From Longimicrobiales bacterium (GTDB taxonomy: Bacteria > Gemmatimonadota > Gemmatimonadetes > Longimicrobiales > Gaopeijiaceae): 38,317 bases of DNA. This document shows positions 24,698 to 33,280 of this stretch, piece after piece. Both the position numbers and the translations under genes were made by a program. Below the pieces are notes generated by a model. The model saw only the letters and a list, made by a program, of their open reading frames with translations, was not told the origin of the DNA and made no database searches. Each line of letters begins with the position of its first letter. Within the stretch, counting starts at the first letter, position 1. The stretch spans positions 1-38,317 of the forward strand of contig JANQNV010000146.1 in assembly GCA_028279425.1 (NCBI GenBank), given 5' to 3'.

Positions 24698-25702
24698 GTG
24701 GGTCGAACACCTCGCGATGAGGCCGCGGCTGGGCTGGCCGCACGCGTCGTCGATGCGGAACCGCCCGGTGGGCGCGCCCTCGTCCTCGAAGACGCTCGCC
24801 CGGACGTGGCCGCCGCCCTCGCGCGGGATACGGGTGGTGTGGCGACCTGGTCGAGGTTCGTCGGAGAAGCCGACTGGCCTCCCCTCGACGACGCGTATGC
24901 GTGGGTGGGGATACGCCTTCCCAAGTCCCGTCGAGAACTCGAGATGCTCCTGGCGATCGCGGCCGCAGCGTTGGAGGTCGACGGCCGGCTGATCGTCTAC
25001 GGCGCCAACGATGAAGGGGTCCGGTCGGTGGCGCGACGGCTCGGTCCGGAGTTCGGGTCGGTCGAAACCCTCGCTACCGGCGGCCACTGCCGCGTGGTCG
25101 GCGCCCGCCGATCCGGTCAGCGGGCGACGCGAGGAGGGAGGCGGGAGGATTGGCGCGCCACGAGCCAGGTCGACCTGGGATCGGGCCCGCGGGAATGGGT
25201 GTCGTATCCTGGGGTGTTCGCGCACGGTCGCCTCGACGAGGGGACGGCGCTCCTGCTCGCGCACCTTCCGGCCGTACCGCCGGACGCTCGCGTGCTCGAC
25301 TACGGCGCGGGCTCCGGGTTCCTCGCGGCCGGTTTGCTGGGAGTGGAGCCGACGGCCCAGGTGACCGCGCTCGAGCCCGATCGGCTCGCGGCTGCGGCCG
25401 CTGCCGAGAACGTTCCCGAGGCGACGGTGCGAACCGGTCGTGGCTGGACTGCGCTCGCGGGGTGCGGGCCCTGGCGGGTCGTCGTATCGAATCCCCCGTA
25501 TCACCACGGCACCTCCGAGACCATGCGCGAGATCGAAGCGTTCCTGAGCGGTGCCTCCGCGCACCTCGAGCGTGGCGGTGTGCTGCGCTGCGTCGTGCAG
25601 CGTCGATTCCCCTTTCGCAAGATCGCGGAGCCTGCAGGGCTGCGCTCGGTCTGCACCGTGGCCGACGGAGGTCCGTATCGGGTCTGGGAGGCCGTCGCGT
25701 GA
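24698..25702 (+). CDS. RsmC-like class I SAM methyltransferase
   Basis: A 334-residue protein with the two-domain layout of RsmC (16S rRNA m2G1207 methyltransferase), whose E. coli form has 343 residues. The N-terminal half lacks a full SAM motif; the C-terminal half has VLDYGAGSGFLAAGLL (motif I) and VVSNPPYHHG (the NPPY/F motif for amino-group methylation). rRNA guanine N2-methylation is therefore likely, but other RNA or protein targets are possible. The GTG start lies two bases after the stop of the FG-GAP gene, and its stop overlaps the next start (GTGA), so a cytosolic methyltransferase sits between three exported proteins. This is an unusual operon position. Confidence 0.85.
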   Translation: MGRTPRDEAAAGLAARVVDAEPPGGRALVLEDARPDVAAALARDTGGVATWSRFVGEADWPPLDDAYAWVGIRLPKSRRELEMLLAIAAAALEVDGRLIVYGANDEGVRSVARRLGPEFGSVETLATGGHCRVVGARRSGQRATRGGRREDWRATSQVDLGSGPREWVSYPGVFAHGRLDEGTALLLAHLPAVPPDARVLDYGAGSGFLAAGLLGVEPTAQVTALEPDRLAAAAAAENVPEATVRTGRGWTALAGCGPWRVVVSNPPYHHGTSETMREIEAFLSGASAHLERGGVLRCVVQRRFPFRKIAEPAGLRSVCTVADGGPYRVWEAVA

Positions 25703-27861
25703 TCGCCCGCTGGTCCCGGGTCGCTGCAATGAGTGCCGCGCTGGCGGGATGCGCCGATGTCGGCCCGCCCACCTGGTCGGCCGATGCGGCGCCGATCGTC
25801 TACGAAAACTGTGCCCCCTGCCACCGTCCGGGGGGACCGGCCCCGTTCACCTTGCTCAGCTACGACGACGCGGTCGAGCGCGCCCAGCGGATTCGGCGAG
25901 CGGTCTCGCAGGGGCGGATGCCGCCGTGGTTGCCCTCGGCGCACACCGTGGCGTTCGAGGCCGATCGCCGCCTCGCACCCGACGAGGTCGAGACGCTGAT
26001 CGCGTGGATCGACCAGGGCACGGCCCGTGGAGACGCAGGAGCCGAGCCGCCGGCCCCGACCTGGGCGTCGGGGTGGGCGCTCGGTGAGCCCGGCCTGGTG
26101 CTCACGATGGACGCGGCGTACCCGCTCCCGGGCGATGGTCCCGACCACTTCCGCAACTTCGTTCTCCCGATTCCGGTCGATGGCCCTCGCTTCGTCCGGG
26201 CGGTCGAACTCAGGCCCGGCAAACCGGAGGTGGTCCACCACGCTACGATGCAGGTCGATCCGACCGCGTCGTCGCGCATCGCCGACGCTGCCGACCCCCT
26301 CCCGGGGTACGACCAGATGTTCAGCCGCGCCATGGCGCAGCCTCCCGGAGGCTTCTTCCTCGGGTGGACACCCGGTCGCACCGCGACGCCCTTCCCCGAG
26401 GGGATGGCATGGCGTGTCGAGCCGGGCACCGACTTCGTGGTCCAGCTCCACCTTCGCCCGACGGGTGAACCCGCCGACGTCGACTTCGAGGTGGGCTTCT
26501 ACTTCGCCGACGAGCCGCCCACCCGGATGCCGGTGATCGTGCGCCTGGGCGGACAGTCGATGGATATTCCCCCGGGAGAGGCGCGCTACCTCGTGGAGGA
26601 CTCGATCCGCCTTCCCGTGGCGGTGCAGGCGATGGGGGCCTTTCCGCACGCGCACTACCTCGGCCGATCGATGCGCGTCGTCGCCGAGCCGCCCGGTGGT
26701 CCGGAGGTCGTCCTCATGGACATCCCCCGCTGGGACTTCAACTGGCAGGACGAATACCGCTATGCGTCGCCGGTCGCTCTCCCCGCGGGAACGATGCTGC
26801 GTCTCACGTACAGCTTCGACAACTCGGCCGACAACGAGCTGAATCCCTTCGACCCTCCCCGGCGCGTGGTCTACGGGCCGGCGTCGTCCGACGAGATGGC
26901 CGAATTCTGGTTGCAGGTCGTCACGGCCGACGAGACCGATCTCCGCGAGCTGGCAGGAGCCCTGACCGACAAGGATCGTCGCGACAAGGCCGAGGGGTAT
27001 CGCTTCATGTTGGGCCTCGACCCCGGGGACGCCGAGTCGCATCTCGGCCTCGGCACACTCGCCCAGGCGCAGGGAGAGTTGCTGGAGGCGGCCGAACACT
27101 ATCAGACGGCGCTCGACCTCCGTCCCGATCTGCCCCGGGCCTGGTACAACCTCGCGCTGATCCAGGAGGAGTGGGGCGACAACGCAAGCGCGCTGCGCTC
27201 CTACGAACAAGCCGTCGCGGCGCTTCCGCAGTACCCCCAGGCGCTGAGCAACCTCGGTCGCCTACAGGCCCGCCGTGGCGAGCGCGAGGAGGCGCTCGCG
27301 ATTCTGCAGCGGGCGGTCGAGACCGATTCGAGCAATGCGGAGTCGTGGAACAATCTCGGCGGCATCCTTCTCGACCTCGGCCGGGCGCAGGAAGCCGAGT
27401 CCGTCCTGGCGCGGGCACTCGCGCTGCGGCCCGACTTCGCCCCCGCGGTGTTCAACCGCTCGCGCGCGCTGGCGGCCACGGGTCGAGTCGAAGAAGCGCT
27501 CGCTGAACTCAACCGCGGACTCGAACTGGACCCGGGCAACATCGAGCCGATCATGGCACTCGCCTGGCAGATGGCCACCACACCCGACGAGGCGCATCGC
27601 TACCCTGAGATCGCGGGGGGGCTCGCCGAGCAGGTGCTCGAGCGAACCGGTCCCCACCCAGTGGTCTCCGACGTGGCGGCTGCGGCCTACGCGGCTGCGG
27701 GGCGCTTCGATCGAGCCGTGCGGCTGATCGACGATGCGATCGCCGAGGCCCGTCGCCGGGGGGACGACGCGCGGCTACCCGAGCTGCAGGAACGGGCGGC
27801 CCTGTATCGGTCGGGCCGCCCGTTCATCCAGCGTCAGCTTCGCCCAGCCCGGTCTCCATGA
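25699..27861 (+). CDS. Heme c / dicopper monooxygenase-like / TPR lipoprotein
   Basis: A 720-residue exported protein. A lipoprotein-like signal (SAALAGC) is followed by one heme c site, C38-x-x-C41-H42 (ENCAPCH), with a likely Met ligand in RMPPW (M74). Residues 145-410 are a peptidylglycine-monooxygenase-like core: HH at 180-181, H251 (QLHL), H317-x-H319 (FPHAHYLG) and M400 in SSDEM, matching the two copper sites of PHM. Residues about 440-700 are TPRs. It probably uses copper and heme c electrons to oxidise a substrate in the periplasm, but the substrate and reductant are unknown. The GTG start overlaps the previous TGA. Its 3' end overlaps the convergent response-regulator gene by 38 nt. 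Confidence 0.88.
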   Translation: MIARWSRVAAMSAALAGCADVGPPTWSADAAPIVYENCAPCHRPGGPAPFTLLSYDDAVERAQRIRRAVSQGRMPPWLPSAHTVAFEADRRLAPDEVETLIAWIDQGTARGDAGAEPPAPTWASGWALGEPGLVLTMDAAYPLPGDGPDHFRNFVLPIPVDGPRFVRAVELRPGKPEVVHHATMQVDPTASSRIADAADPLPGYDQMFSRAMAQPPGGFFLGWTPGRTATPFPEGMAWRVEPGTDFVVQLHLRPTGEPADVDFEVGFYFADEPPTRMPVIVRLGGQSMDIPPGEARYLVEDSIRLPVAVQAMGAFPHAHYLGRSMRVVAEPPGGPEVVLMDIPRWDFNWQDEYRYASPVALPAGTMLRLTYSFDNSADNELNPFDPPRRVVYGPASSDEMAEFWLQVVTADETDLRELAGALTDKDRRDKAEGYRFMLGLDPGDAESHLGLGTLAQAQGELLEAAEHYQTALDLRPDLPRAWYNLALIQEEWGDNASALRSYEQAVAALPQYPQALSNLGRLQARRGEREEALAILQRAVETDSSNAESWNNLGGILLDLGRAQEAESVLARALALRPDFAPAVFNRSRALAATGRVEEALAELNRGLELDPGNIEPIMALAWQMATTPDEAHRYPEIAGGLAEQVLERTGPHPVVSDVAAAAYAAAGRFDRAVRLIDDAIAEARRRGDDARLPELQERAALYRSGRPFIQRQLRPARSP

Positions 27862-28492
27862 CGAACCGGGTCAGCCCCGCGATGGTCCTTATCCGCAACT
27901 TGGTCATGACACGCTCTCGATGCGTCTCGACCGTACGATGGCTGATGCCGAACGACTCGCCGATTTCGCGGGCGGTGCGTCCCTGCGCGACCTGCATCAA
28001 CACCTCGCGCTCTCGCGGCGTCAGCTGATCCAGCCGTGACCTTCGGTGCTCGGCCTCGAGCTCCGAGCGGAGGGCGACCGACAACTGGTGCGTCACGCGG
28101 TCGCTCAGGTACTCGCGGCCTTCGTGGACGGTCTGGATCGCCTCGCGGAGTTCGGCGGGTCCGGCGTCCTTCAGGACGTACCCGTCGGCGCCGGCCCGCA
28201 TCGCTTGCAGCACATACTCCGGGTCGTCGAACATGCTCAGGATCAGGATTCCGATCGACTGGCCGTCGTCGCGGAGACGCTGCGTGACCTCGAGGCCCGT
28301 CAGCTGCGGCATCGAGACGTCCAGCACGACGATGTCGGGCGACGTGGAGGCGACCACGTCCAGCGCCTCCAGGCCGTCGCCGGCCTCGCCCACGACCTCG
28401 ACTCGAGGCGCTCTCTCCAACACGTGTCGGATTCCTTCCCGCACGATCGCGTGGTCGTCGGCGACCACGACCCGAATACTCGACTCGGTCAC
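27824..28492 (-). CDS. NarL/LuxR-type response regulator
   Basis: A 222-residue cytoplasmic regulator. The receiver domain has the acidic pair D12-D13, phospho-acceptor D58 (VVLDVSMPQL) and the conserved Lys in YVLKDAG; a LuxR helix-turn-helix (LTPREREVLMQVAQG, then SHRTVETHRERVMTKL) occupies about 155-205. It likely binds DNA after phosphorylation by the adjoining kinase, whose TGA overlaps its GTG start (GTGA). Its 3' end overlaps the monooxygenase gene by 38 nt, so transcription of the two may interfere. Its targets are unknown; the exported copper/heme operon next door is a reasonable candidate. Confidence 0.95.
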   Translation of the reverse strand: MTESSIRVVVADDHAIVREGIRHVLERAPRVEVVGEAGDGLEALDVVASTSPDIVVLDVSMPQLTGLEVTQRLRDDGQSIGILILSMFDDPEYVLQAMRAGADGYVLKDAGPAELREAIQTVHEGREYLSDRVTHQLSVALRSELEAEHRRSRLDQLTPREREVLMQVAQGRTAREIGESFGISHRTVETHRERVMTKLRIRTIAGLTRFVMETGLGEADAG

Positions 28493-30270
28493 TGCACTGT
28501 CTCCTTCGCCCAGGGAACCCACACCGCCAATTCGCCGCCGCCGTCCTGCGCCGGTCGAACGTCGACACGACCCCCGAGCGCAGTGACCCGTTCCCGAATC
28601 CCCGCGAGCCCCGAGTGGCGGCTGTTGCCTTCGATCTGGAACCCCTCGGGGATCCCGCTCCCGTCGTCTCTCACCTCGAGGTGCAACTCGTCGCCCTCGA
28701 CCTGGAGGGTGATCCACGCCGACCGCGCGTTCCCATGTCGGACGGCGTTGGCGAGGGCTTCCTGCACCGCTCGGTACAGCGCCAACTCGGTCTCCGGGTC
28801 GAGCTCTTCGAGCCGGCGGGGCGTGTCGAAGTGGATGGCCATCGCCTCGGCGTCTCCCGACAGGTCGCGCGCGAGCGCGCGCAGCGCCGGGACGAGCCCG
28901 AGGTCGTCGAGCGCCACGGGCCGCAGGTTGCGGGTCAGCCCGCGGATCGAGCGGATCGTGCCCCCCACCAGGGTGCGCACCTCGTCGAGACCGTCGGTCA
29001 TCTCCGGCGTCCCCTGCTCCGCGAGCAAGCCGAGGCGCAGGTTGACCGCTGCCAGGATCTGTGCGGTCTCGTCATGCAGTTCGCGCGAGATCCGTTCTCG
29101 CTCTTCTTCATGGCGATGGACCATTCGGGTCTGAAGACGCTCGAGCTCCCGGCTGCGTGCCTCGAGTCGACGCGTCAACGCGGCGTTCTCGAGGGCCGCC
29201 CCGACTTGCTGTCCCAACGCCAGGAGAAAGCGGGTGTCGAGCGCGGTGAAGGGGTCGCGGGCGTCGCCCACGACCACGAGCGAGCCGGCCACCTCACCAT
29301 TCTGGATCACCGGTAGCGCGGCCAGGTAGCGCGGCTCTCCAGGCCCCGCCGGGCCTCCCAGCCGGGGTGAAGCGACCTGGGGCTCGCCCGTGTCGACCAC
29401 CTGTGCGAGCACGGCGCGAACCCGCGGCTCCGGCGAGGAGTTCACCCAGTGCCGACAGTCGCCCGACGCGGCGATCGCGGGTATGCCGGCTCCGGGAGCG
29501 ACCGCGTCGAGGAACAGCGCGCTTCCCCGCACCGAACGTAGTGTGACCGCCCGATCCATCAGGGCGTCGGGGAGGTCTTCCACACGCTCGCGGGGCTGCA
29601 ACTCGGCCGACAGCGCCGACAACGTGCGGAGCCCTTCGTCGAGGTCTTCGAGCACGAGGAACAGGATGCCGGCGCCGAGCACCAACTCGAAGCCGATGTC
29701 GAGGTAGTAACCCCACGGATTCCAGACGCCGCGCGCACGCAGGAACGGATAGTCGAGGTGGTGCAGCGCCCACAGCGCCATCGCGCCGGCCAGCCAGCGG
29801 GCGGCGGTGGAGCCGGTCTCCCGGGCGTACCGATGAAACGCCCACGCCGTCCCCGCCGTCGCCAAGCTCAGGAAGAGAACCGCGGGCAGGGCAGCCAGAA
29901 TGAAGGTGTCGAGCTCGTAGATGGCCGCGTACGACCACACGAGCGGGAACAGCACCAGCAACGCGAAGCGCGGCTGCCACTCCAGTCGGCGCCAGAAGAC
30001 CAGGGCGGCCCAGAGGAGGGCGAGGGCGGTCCATCCGGTCAGGACCTGATGCCAGAAGAGCCAGACGCTCCGGCCCGTGTGCATGAACGAGATGATCGCG
30101 CCCATGCGCAGCGCGTAGACTCCCCAGGCGAAGGCCCAGGCGAGGAAGTAGGGCTTGGTGTAGCGGCGGTGTAGCCCGACGCACATCACCCCCAAGCCGA
30201 TCGTGACGATCGCCTGGAAGTAGGCTGCCGCGAGCTCCGAGAGAGCGGCCTGGGGTACCGAAAGATCCAT
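28489..30270 (-). CDS. Membrane sensor histidine kinase (GAF, HisKA_3)
   Basis: A 593-residue kinase. The N-terminal half has about seven transmembrane segments (residues 15-207), then a GAF-like domain (about 230-370), a coiled linker (RSRELERLQTRMVHRHEEE), HisKA_3 with phospho-acceptor H399 in RISRELHDET, and a HATPase with N-box (QEALANAVRHGNA) and G-box (DDGSGIP). It pairs with the response regulator downstream by a GTGA overlap. The signal is unknown; the multi-helix N-terminus suggests a membrane-borne or lipophilic cue. The start follows a ribosome-binding site that lies in a hairpin arm. Confidence 0.93.
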   Translation of the reverse strand: MDLSVPQAALSELAAAYFQAIVTIGLGVMCVGLHRRYTKPYFLAWAFAWGVYALRMGAIISFMHTGRSVWLFWHQVLTGWTALALLWAALVFWRRLEWQPRFALLVLFPLVWSYAAIYELDTFILAALPAVLFLSLATAGTAWAFHRYARETGSTAARWLAGAMALWALHHLDYPFLRARGVWNPWGYYLDIGFELVLGAGILFLVLEDLDEGLRTLSALSAELQPRERVEDLPDALMDRAVTLRSVRGSALFLDAVAPGAGIPAIAASGDCRHWVNSSPEPRVRAVLAQVVDTGEPQVASPRLGGPAGPGEPRYLAALPVIQNGEVAGSLVVVGDARDPFTALDTRFLLALGQQVGAALENAALTRRLEARSRELERLQTRMVHRHEEERERISRELHDETAQILAAVNLRLGLLAEQGTPEMTDGLDEVRTLVGGTIRSIRGLTRNLRPVALDDLGLVPALRALARDLSGDAEAMAIHFDTPRRLEELDPETELALYRAVQEALANAVRHGNARSAWITLQVEGDELHLEVRDDGSGIPEGFQIEGNSRHSGLAGIRERVTALGGRVDVRPAQDGGGELAVWVPWAKETVQ

Positions 30271-30272
30271 GA

Positions 30273-30333
30273 CCGAAGGTCTCCACCCGCGCCGACCCGG
30301 GCAACCGGGATTCCCGCGGGTGGAGACCCTCGG
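30273..30333 (-). promoter_or_regulatory. Hairpin covering the kinase ribosome-binding site
   Basis: Arms of 14 perfect bp (30278-30291 and 30315-30328), extended by four more after one mismatch, flank an inner 5-bp stem with a 4-nt loop. In the minus-strand transcript the distal arm contains GGTGGAG, 10 nt before the kinase ATG, so folding would hide it. The same structure could end transcription of the upstream gene, whose stop is at 30340. Confidence 0.6.
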
Positions 30334-30339
30334 TGTGGA

Positions 30340-30873
30340 TCAGTTGCGCGGCATCTCGGGTGGCACGGGCTCCTCGGTGATACGCCGCATCAGCGCGGCC
30401 CGGTCGCCGGCGCCGAGTAGCGGGGATTGTGCGAGGCGCTCCGCCCTCTGAGCGAGTGTGAAGGCGTTCCGGCTGCGACCGTCGGCTTCGGCGACGAAGG
30501 CGGCGTCGAGAAACGATCGGGCCGCCGCGCTCAGATCACCGAATTCGAGAGCACTCTCGGCCGCGCGGGTGAGGTCGCGGACGGCGTCGGACTGGTGGCC
30601 GCTGTAGTAGGCGAGCAGTCCGGCCTTCCGGAAGTGCTTGGCTGCGGCCGGATCTCCCTCTCGCATCTCGGCTGCGCGGCGGTAGAGCCGGGCCGCCTTG
30701 GCCCAATCCTGAACCTCGACGGTCGCTTCGGCGGCGCGCCGCTCGATCTCGGTCGTGTCGAGGGCATCGCCGCTCTGACCGAGCGGCGCCGCGTACTGAG
30801 CCGAGGCCGCCGAAGCCGAGACGGCCATCGCGGCCGCGAATAGGCCTGCCCGACGTATCCACGTCGTCATCAT
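30340..30873 (-). CDS. Small secreted TPR-like protein
   Basis: About 177 residues. A signal peptide (WIRRAGLFAAAMAVSASAASA) precedes helical repeats: DWAKAARLYRRAAEMREGDP, HFRKAGLLAYYSGHQSDAVR and AARSFLDAAFVAEADGRSR, which look like two to three degenerate TPRs. It is probably periplasmic. A run of Met codons makes the start unclear: the ATG at 30873 has GGAGG seven bases upstream, while 30879 is too close to it. It is followed by a hairpin and then the kinase gene, so it may feed information to that sensor, although this is inference. Confidence 0.65.
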   Translation of the reverse strand: MMTTWIRRAGLFAAAMAVSASAASAQYAAPLGQSGDALDTTEIERRAAEATVEVQDWAKAARLYRRAAEMREGDPAAAKHFRKAGLLAYYSGHQSDAVRDLTRAAESALEFGDLSAAARSFLDAAFVAEADGRSRNAFTLAQRAERLAQSPLLGAGDRAALMRRITEEPVPPEMPRN

Positions 30874-30991
30874 CGTCATCCTCCCATCCCTGTGGATTCG
30901 GGCCTCGTTGGGTTCGAGGCCGCCGGACACCGACCCCCGTCGGTCGTCCACTCTCTCTCTTAGACGTACGAACCCCCCGAAGGGTTTCCTT

Positions 30992-31777
30992 TCAGCGGAT
31001 TCGAATCGCCTGTTGGACCATACCGGCGTTGGCGCTCTCGGCGTGAACGGCCACCAGCCGAAGGGCGAGAGCGCCGCGCGCCGACTCGGTCGGGATCGTG
31101 ATCTCGCCCTCGTAGATGCTCGTTTCTCCGGTCCAGGTCAGAGGCTGCGATGCGACGACGGCGCCGTCGAACACGAGATCTGCCGACAGGGTGTAGCTCG
31201 AAGAGTCCCAGAGGCCGTCGGGCTCGGTGGGGCACCCGCACAACATCGTGACCCGAGCCCGCACCCCGATCCGCTCACCCGGTGTGGCTTCGGTGGGGGC
31301 GTCGATGACCTCGACCGTGAAGCCGTGCAACGTGAGGATCACCCCGTCGCCGGTGATGTCGTGTCCGGGTACGAGAAGGAGCGACACCGTCGCGCTTTGG
31401 CTGGCATGCGGCGTGTCGAGCGGGCCCACGGCTTCGATCAGGACGCGCGTGGGTCGCACCAGATCCAGGGTGGCGACGAATTGCCCGGCTCCCTCGGTGT
31501 CGAAGACGCCCCCCTCTCGGGGGCGATCTCCCATGATCGCCTGCGTATCGCCCGTCCCGCCCTCCTGCACGCCGGTCGCGAGAATGTCGCCCGTCTGCGT
31601 GTCGCGGATCGTGATGCGAGCGCCTCCGACGCCAGACCCGATGATCTTGGCGTCCTGGGCGATCGCACGCACGACAACGGTGGTCGGCGTCGGGGTTTGT
31701 GCAGCCGAGGCGGCCGGCAGGCCGAGGCCGGCTGCGCCGAGAAGGAGGTGCGTCGTCCATCGAAGCGCGTTGGTCAT
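30992..31777 (-). CDS. Secreted protein of unknown function
   Basis: A 261-residue exported protein. The signal peptide (HLLLGAAGLGLPAASA, then AQTPTP) leads into beta-rich sequence with alternating polar/hydrophobic strands (ARITIRDTQTGDILATG, LVRPTRVLIEAVGPLD, VPGHDITGDGVILTLHGFTV). Two cysteines (CGCPTEPDG) sit in a loop and could form a disulfide. The overall look is of one or two Ig-like or carbohydrate-binding-like beta sandwiches. I do not recognise the family. The start has GGTGAGG seven bases upstream and follows the DUF427 gene by seven bases, so the two are probably cotranscribed. Confidence 0.6.
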   Translation of the reverse strand: MTNALRWTTHLLLGAAGLGLPAASAAQTPTPTTVVVRAIAQDAKIIGSGVGGARITIRDTQTGDILATGVQEGGTGDTQAIMGDRPREGGVFDTEGAGQFVATLDLVRPTRVLIEAVGPLDTPHASQSATVSLLLVPGHDITGDGVILTLHGFTVEVIDAPTEATPGERIGVRARVTMLCGCPTEPDGLWDSSSYTLSADLVFDGAVVASQPLTWTGETSIYEGEITIPTESARGALALRLVAVHAESANAGMVQQAIRIR

Positions 31778-31784
31778 CGAAGCC

Positions 31785-32288
31785 TCACCAACCCATGGTG
31801 CCGGGCCCCCCCTTGAAGGGTCCCTTGATTTCGGGTGTGATCCACCCGCCGTAGAAGCCCCCGGGCTGGGGCGCGACGGCTCGTCCTCCGACGGTACAGC
31901 GATCCATGCGCCCTGCATAGAAGGCGAGGTGGCTCCGGATCACCTCGAATCGGGGCGTGGGGTCTTCGTAGCTCCAACCGGCGGCGATCGACTGCGTGTC
32001 GCCCTCTCGCACCGTCCAGTAACGGGCCGCGCCCTTCCACTCGCAGATCGAACGACCCGGGGCGGGCTCGACCATGCTCATGTCGACGTAGTCGCACGCG
32101 ATGAAGTAGGTGGGCGGATGGCTGGTTTCGAGCACCCGCCAGGCGTGGGGTGCATCGACGAGGAGGCGCCCCGCGAATTCGACGACGATCGATTCGTCGA
32201 CGCGTTCGACGCGGGGGGGACGAGGGTAGGCCCACACGGACTCTTCGCCGGGGCCGATCGGGTCGGGTCGCACGAATCTCGGATGCAT
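31785..32288 (-). CDS. DUF427 domain protein
   Basis: A 167-residue protein of the DUF427 family. The conserved core is present: RVLETSHPPTYFIACDYVDMSM, then CEWKGAARYWTV and a C-terminal 'AFYAGRMDRCTVGG' strand pair, followed by a Gly-rich tail. The domain is a small beta barrel of unknown function, often single-copy and cytosolic. No signal peptide or membrane segment is seen. It is divergent from the ROK kinase, with 49 bp between the starts, and is followed by a secreted unknown gene after seven bases. Confidence 0.88.
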   Translation of the reverse strand: MHPRFVRPDPIGPGEESVWAYPRPPRVERVDESIVVEFAGRLLVDAPHAWRVLETSHPPTYFIACDYVDMSMVEPAPGRSICEWKGAARYWTVREGDTQSIAAGWSYEDPTPRFEVIRSHLAFYAGRMDRCTVGGRAVAPQPGGFYGGWITPEIKGPFKGGPGTMGW

Positions 32289-32337
32289 GGGCTCGGCTAC
32301 ACCGCACGGCCCGCCGAGTGCGCGTTACATTGGCGCC

Positions 32338-33264
32338 ATGCGCATCGGAATCGACCTCGGCGGCACGAAGACCGAAGGGATCCTCCTCTCCCCCGAGGGC
32401 GAGGTCGCTCGGCGCCGCGTGCCTTCGGCGCGAACGTACGACGGCACTCTCGACACCGTGACGGGCCTCATCGCGTCGCTCGAGGCCCAGAGCCCGTCGC
32501 CATGCAGTGTGGGGCTCGGCATCCCCGGGTCGCTGTCACCGCGCACCGGCCGTGTGCGCAACGCCAACTCGACCTGGCTCCAGGGGCACCGCATCGGTGA
32601 CGACCTGTCGTCGTGTCTGGGCCGGCCCGTTCGGGTCGCCAACGACGCCGATTGTTTCGCGTTGTCCGAGGCGACCGACGGTGCCGGGGCGGGCGCCAGC
32701 CCGGTGTTCGGCGTCATCCTGGGCACCGGTGTCGGGGGAGGGCTGGTGCTGGGAGGGCGGCCGGTGCAGGGGTATTCCGGCATCGCAGGGGAGTGGGGGC
32801 ACATCCCGCTCCCGATCTCGGATCGGTCCGAGTTTCCCGGACCGCGCTGTTGGTGTGGGCGCCACGGATGTGTCGAGACCTGGCTTTCGGGTCCCGGGCT
32901 CGCCGCCGACCACCGTCGTGTGGCGGGAGGCGATTTCGACGCTCGCGCGATCGCGATCGGAGCGGCCGCTGGAGACGCGGCCTGCACGGACACACTCGAC
33001 CGGTACGTCGAGCGGCTGAGTCGAGCGCTGTCGGTCGTGGTCAACGTCTTCGACCCCGAGGTGGTGGTGCTCGGGGGCGGGGTGTCGAACATCGACGGGC
33101 TCCCCGAACGCGTCGAGGCGTCTCTCCATCGGCACCTGTTCACCGATCTGCCGGAGGTGCGGGTCGTGCGGCACCGCCACGGGGACAGTAGCGGGGTCCG
33201 TGGTGCCGCATGGCTCTGGTCGGACGCCGAGGTTCGCTCGGGGGCCGCCTTCCGGCCGATCTGA
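32338..33264 (+). CDS. ROK family sugar kinase
   Basis: A 308-residue cytosolic kinase. The ATP-binding loop is GIDLGGTKTEG (4-14); the catalytic aspartate is D103 (in NDADCF); the ROK zinc site is H155 (GEWGH) with C171, C173 and C178 in CWCGRHGCVE. These fit sugar kinases of the fructokinase/N-acetylglucosamine kinase group; the substrate cannot be set from sequence alone. No DNA-binding domain is present, so it is an enzyme rather than a ROK repressor. The start is at the conserved first strand. The PadR gene follows 98 bp later with its own promoter candidate. Confidence 0.93.
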   Translation: MRIGIDLGGTKTEGILLSPEGEVARRRVPSARTYDGTLDTVTGLIASLEAQSPSPCSVGLGIPGSLSPRTGRVRNANSTWLQGHRIGDDLSSCLGRPVRVANDADCFALSEATDGAGAGASPVFGVILGTGVGGGLVLGGRPVQGYSGIAGEWGHIPLPISDRSEFPGPRCWCGRHGCVETWLSGPGLAADHRRVAGGDFDARAIAIGAAAGDAACTDTLDRYVERLSRALSVVVNVFDPEVVVLGGGVSNIDGLPERVEASLHRHLFTDLPEVRVVRHRHGDSSGVRGAAWLWSDAEVRSGAAFRPI

Positions 33265-33280
33265 GCAGTCGGGCCCCTCT

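Noticed and set aside
25150-25698. N-terminal extension of the monooxygenase/TPR gene
   Set aside because: It overlaps the methyltransferase gene in another frame, and the lipoprotein signal begins at the GTG at 25699.
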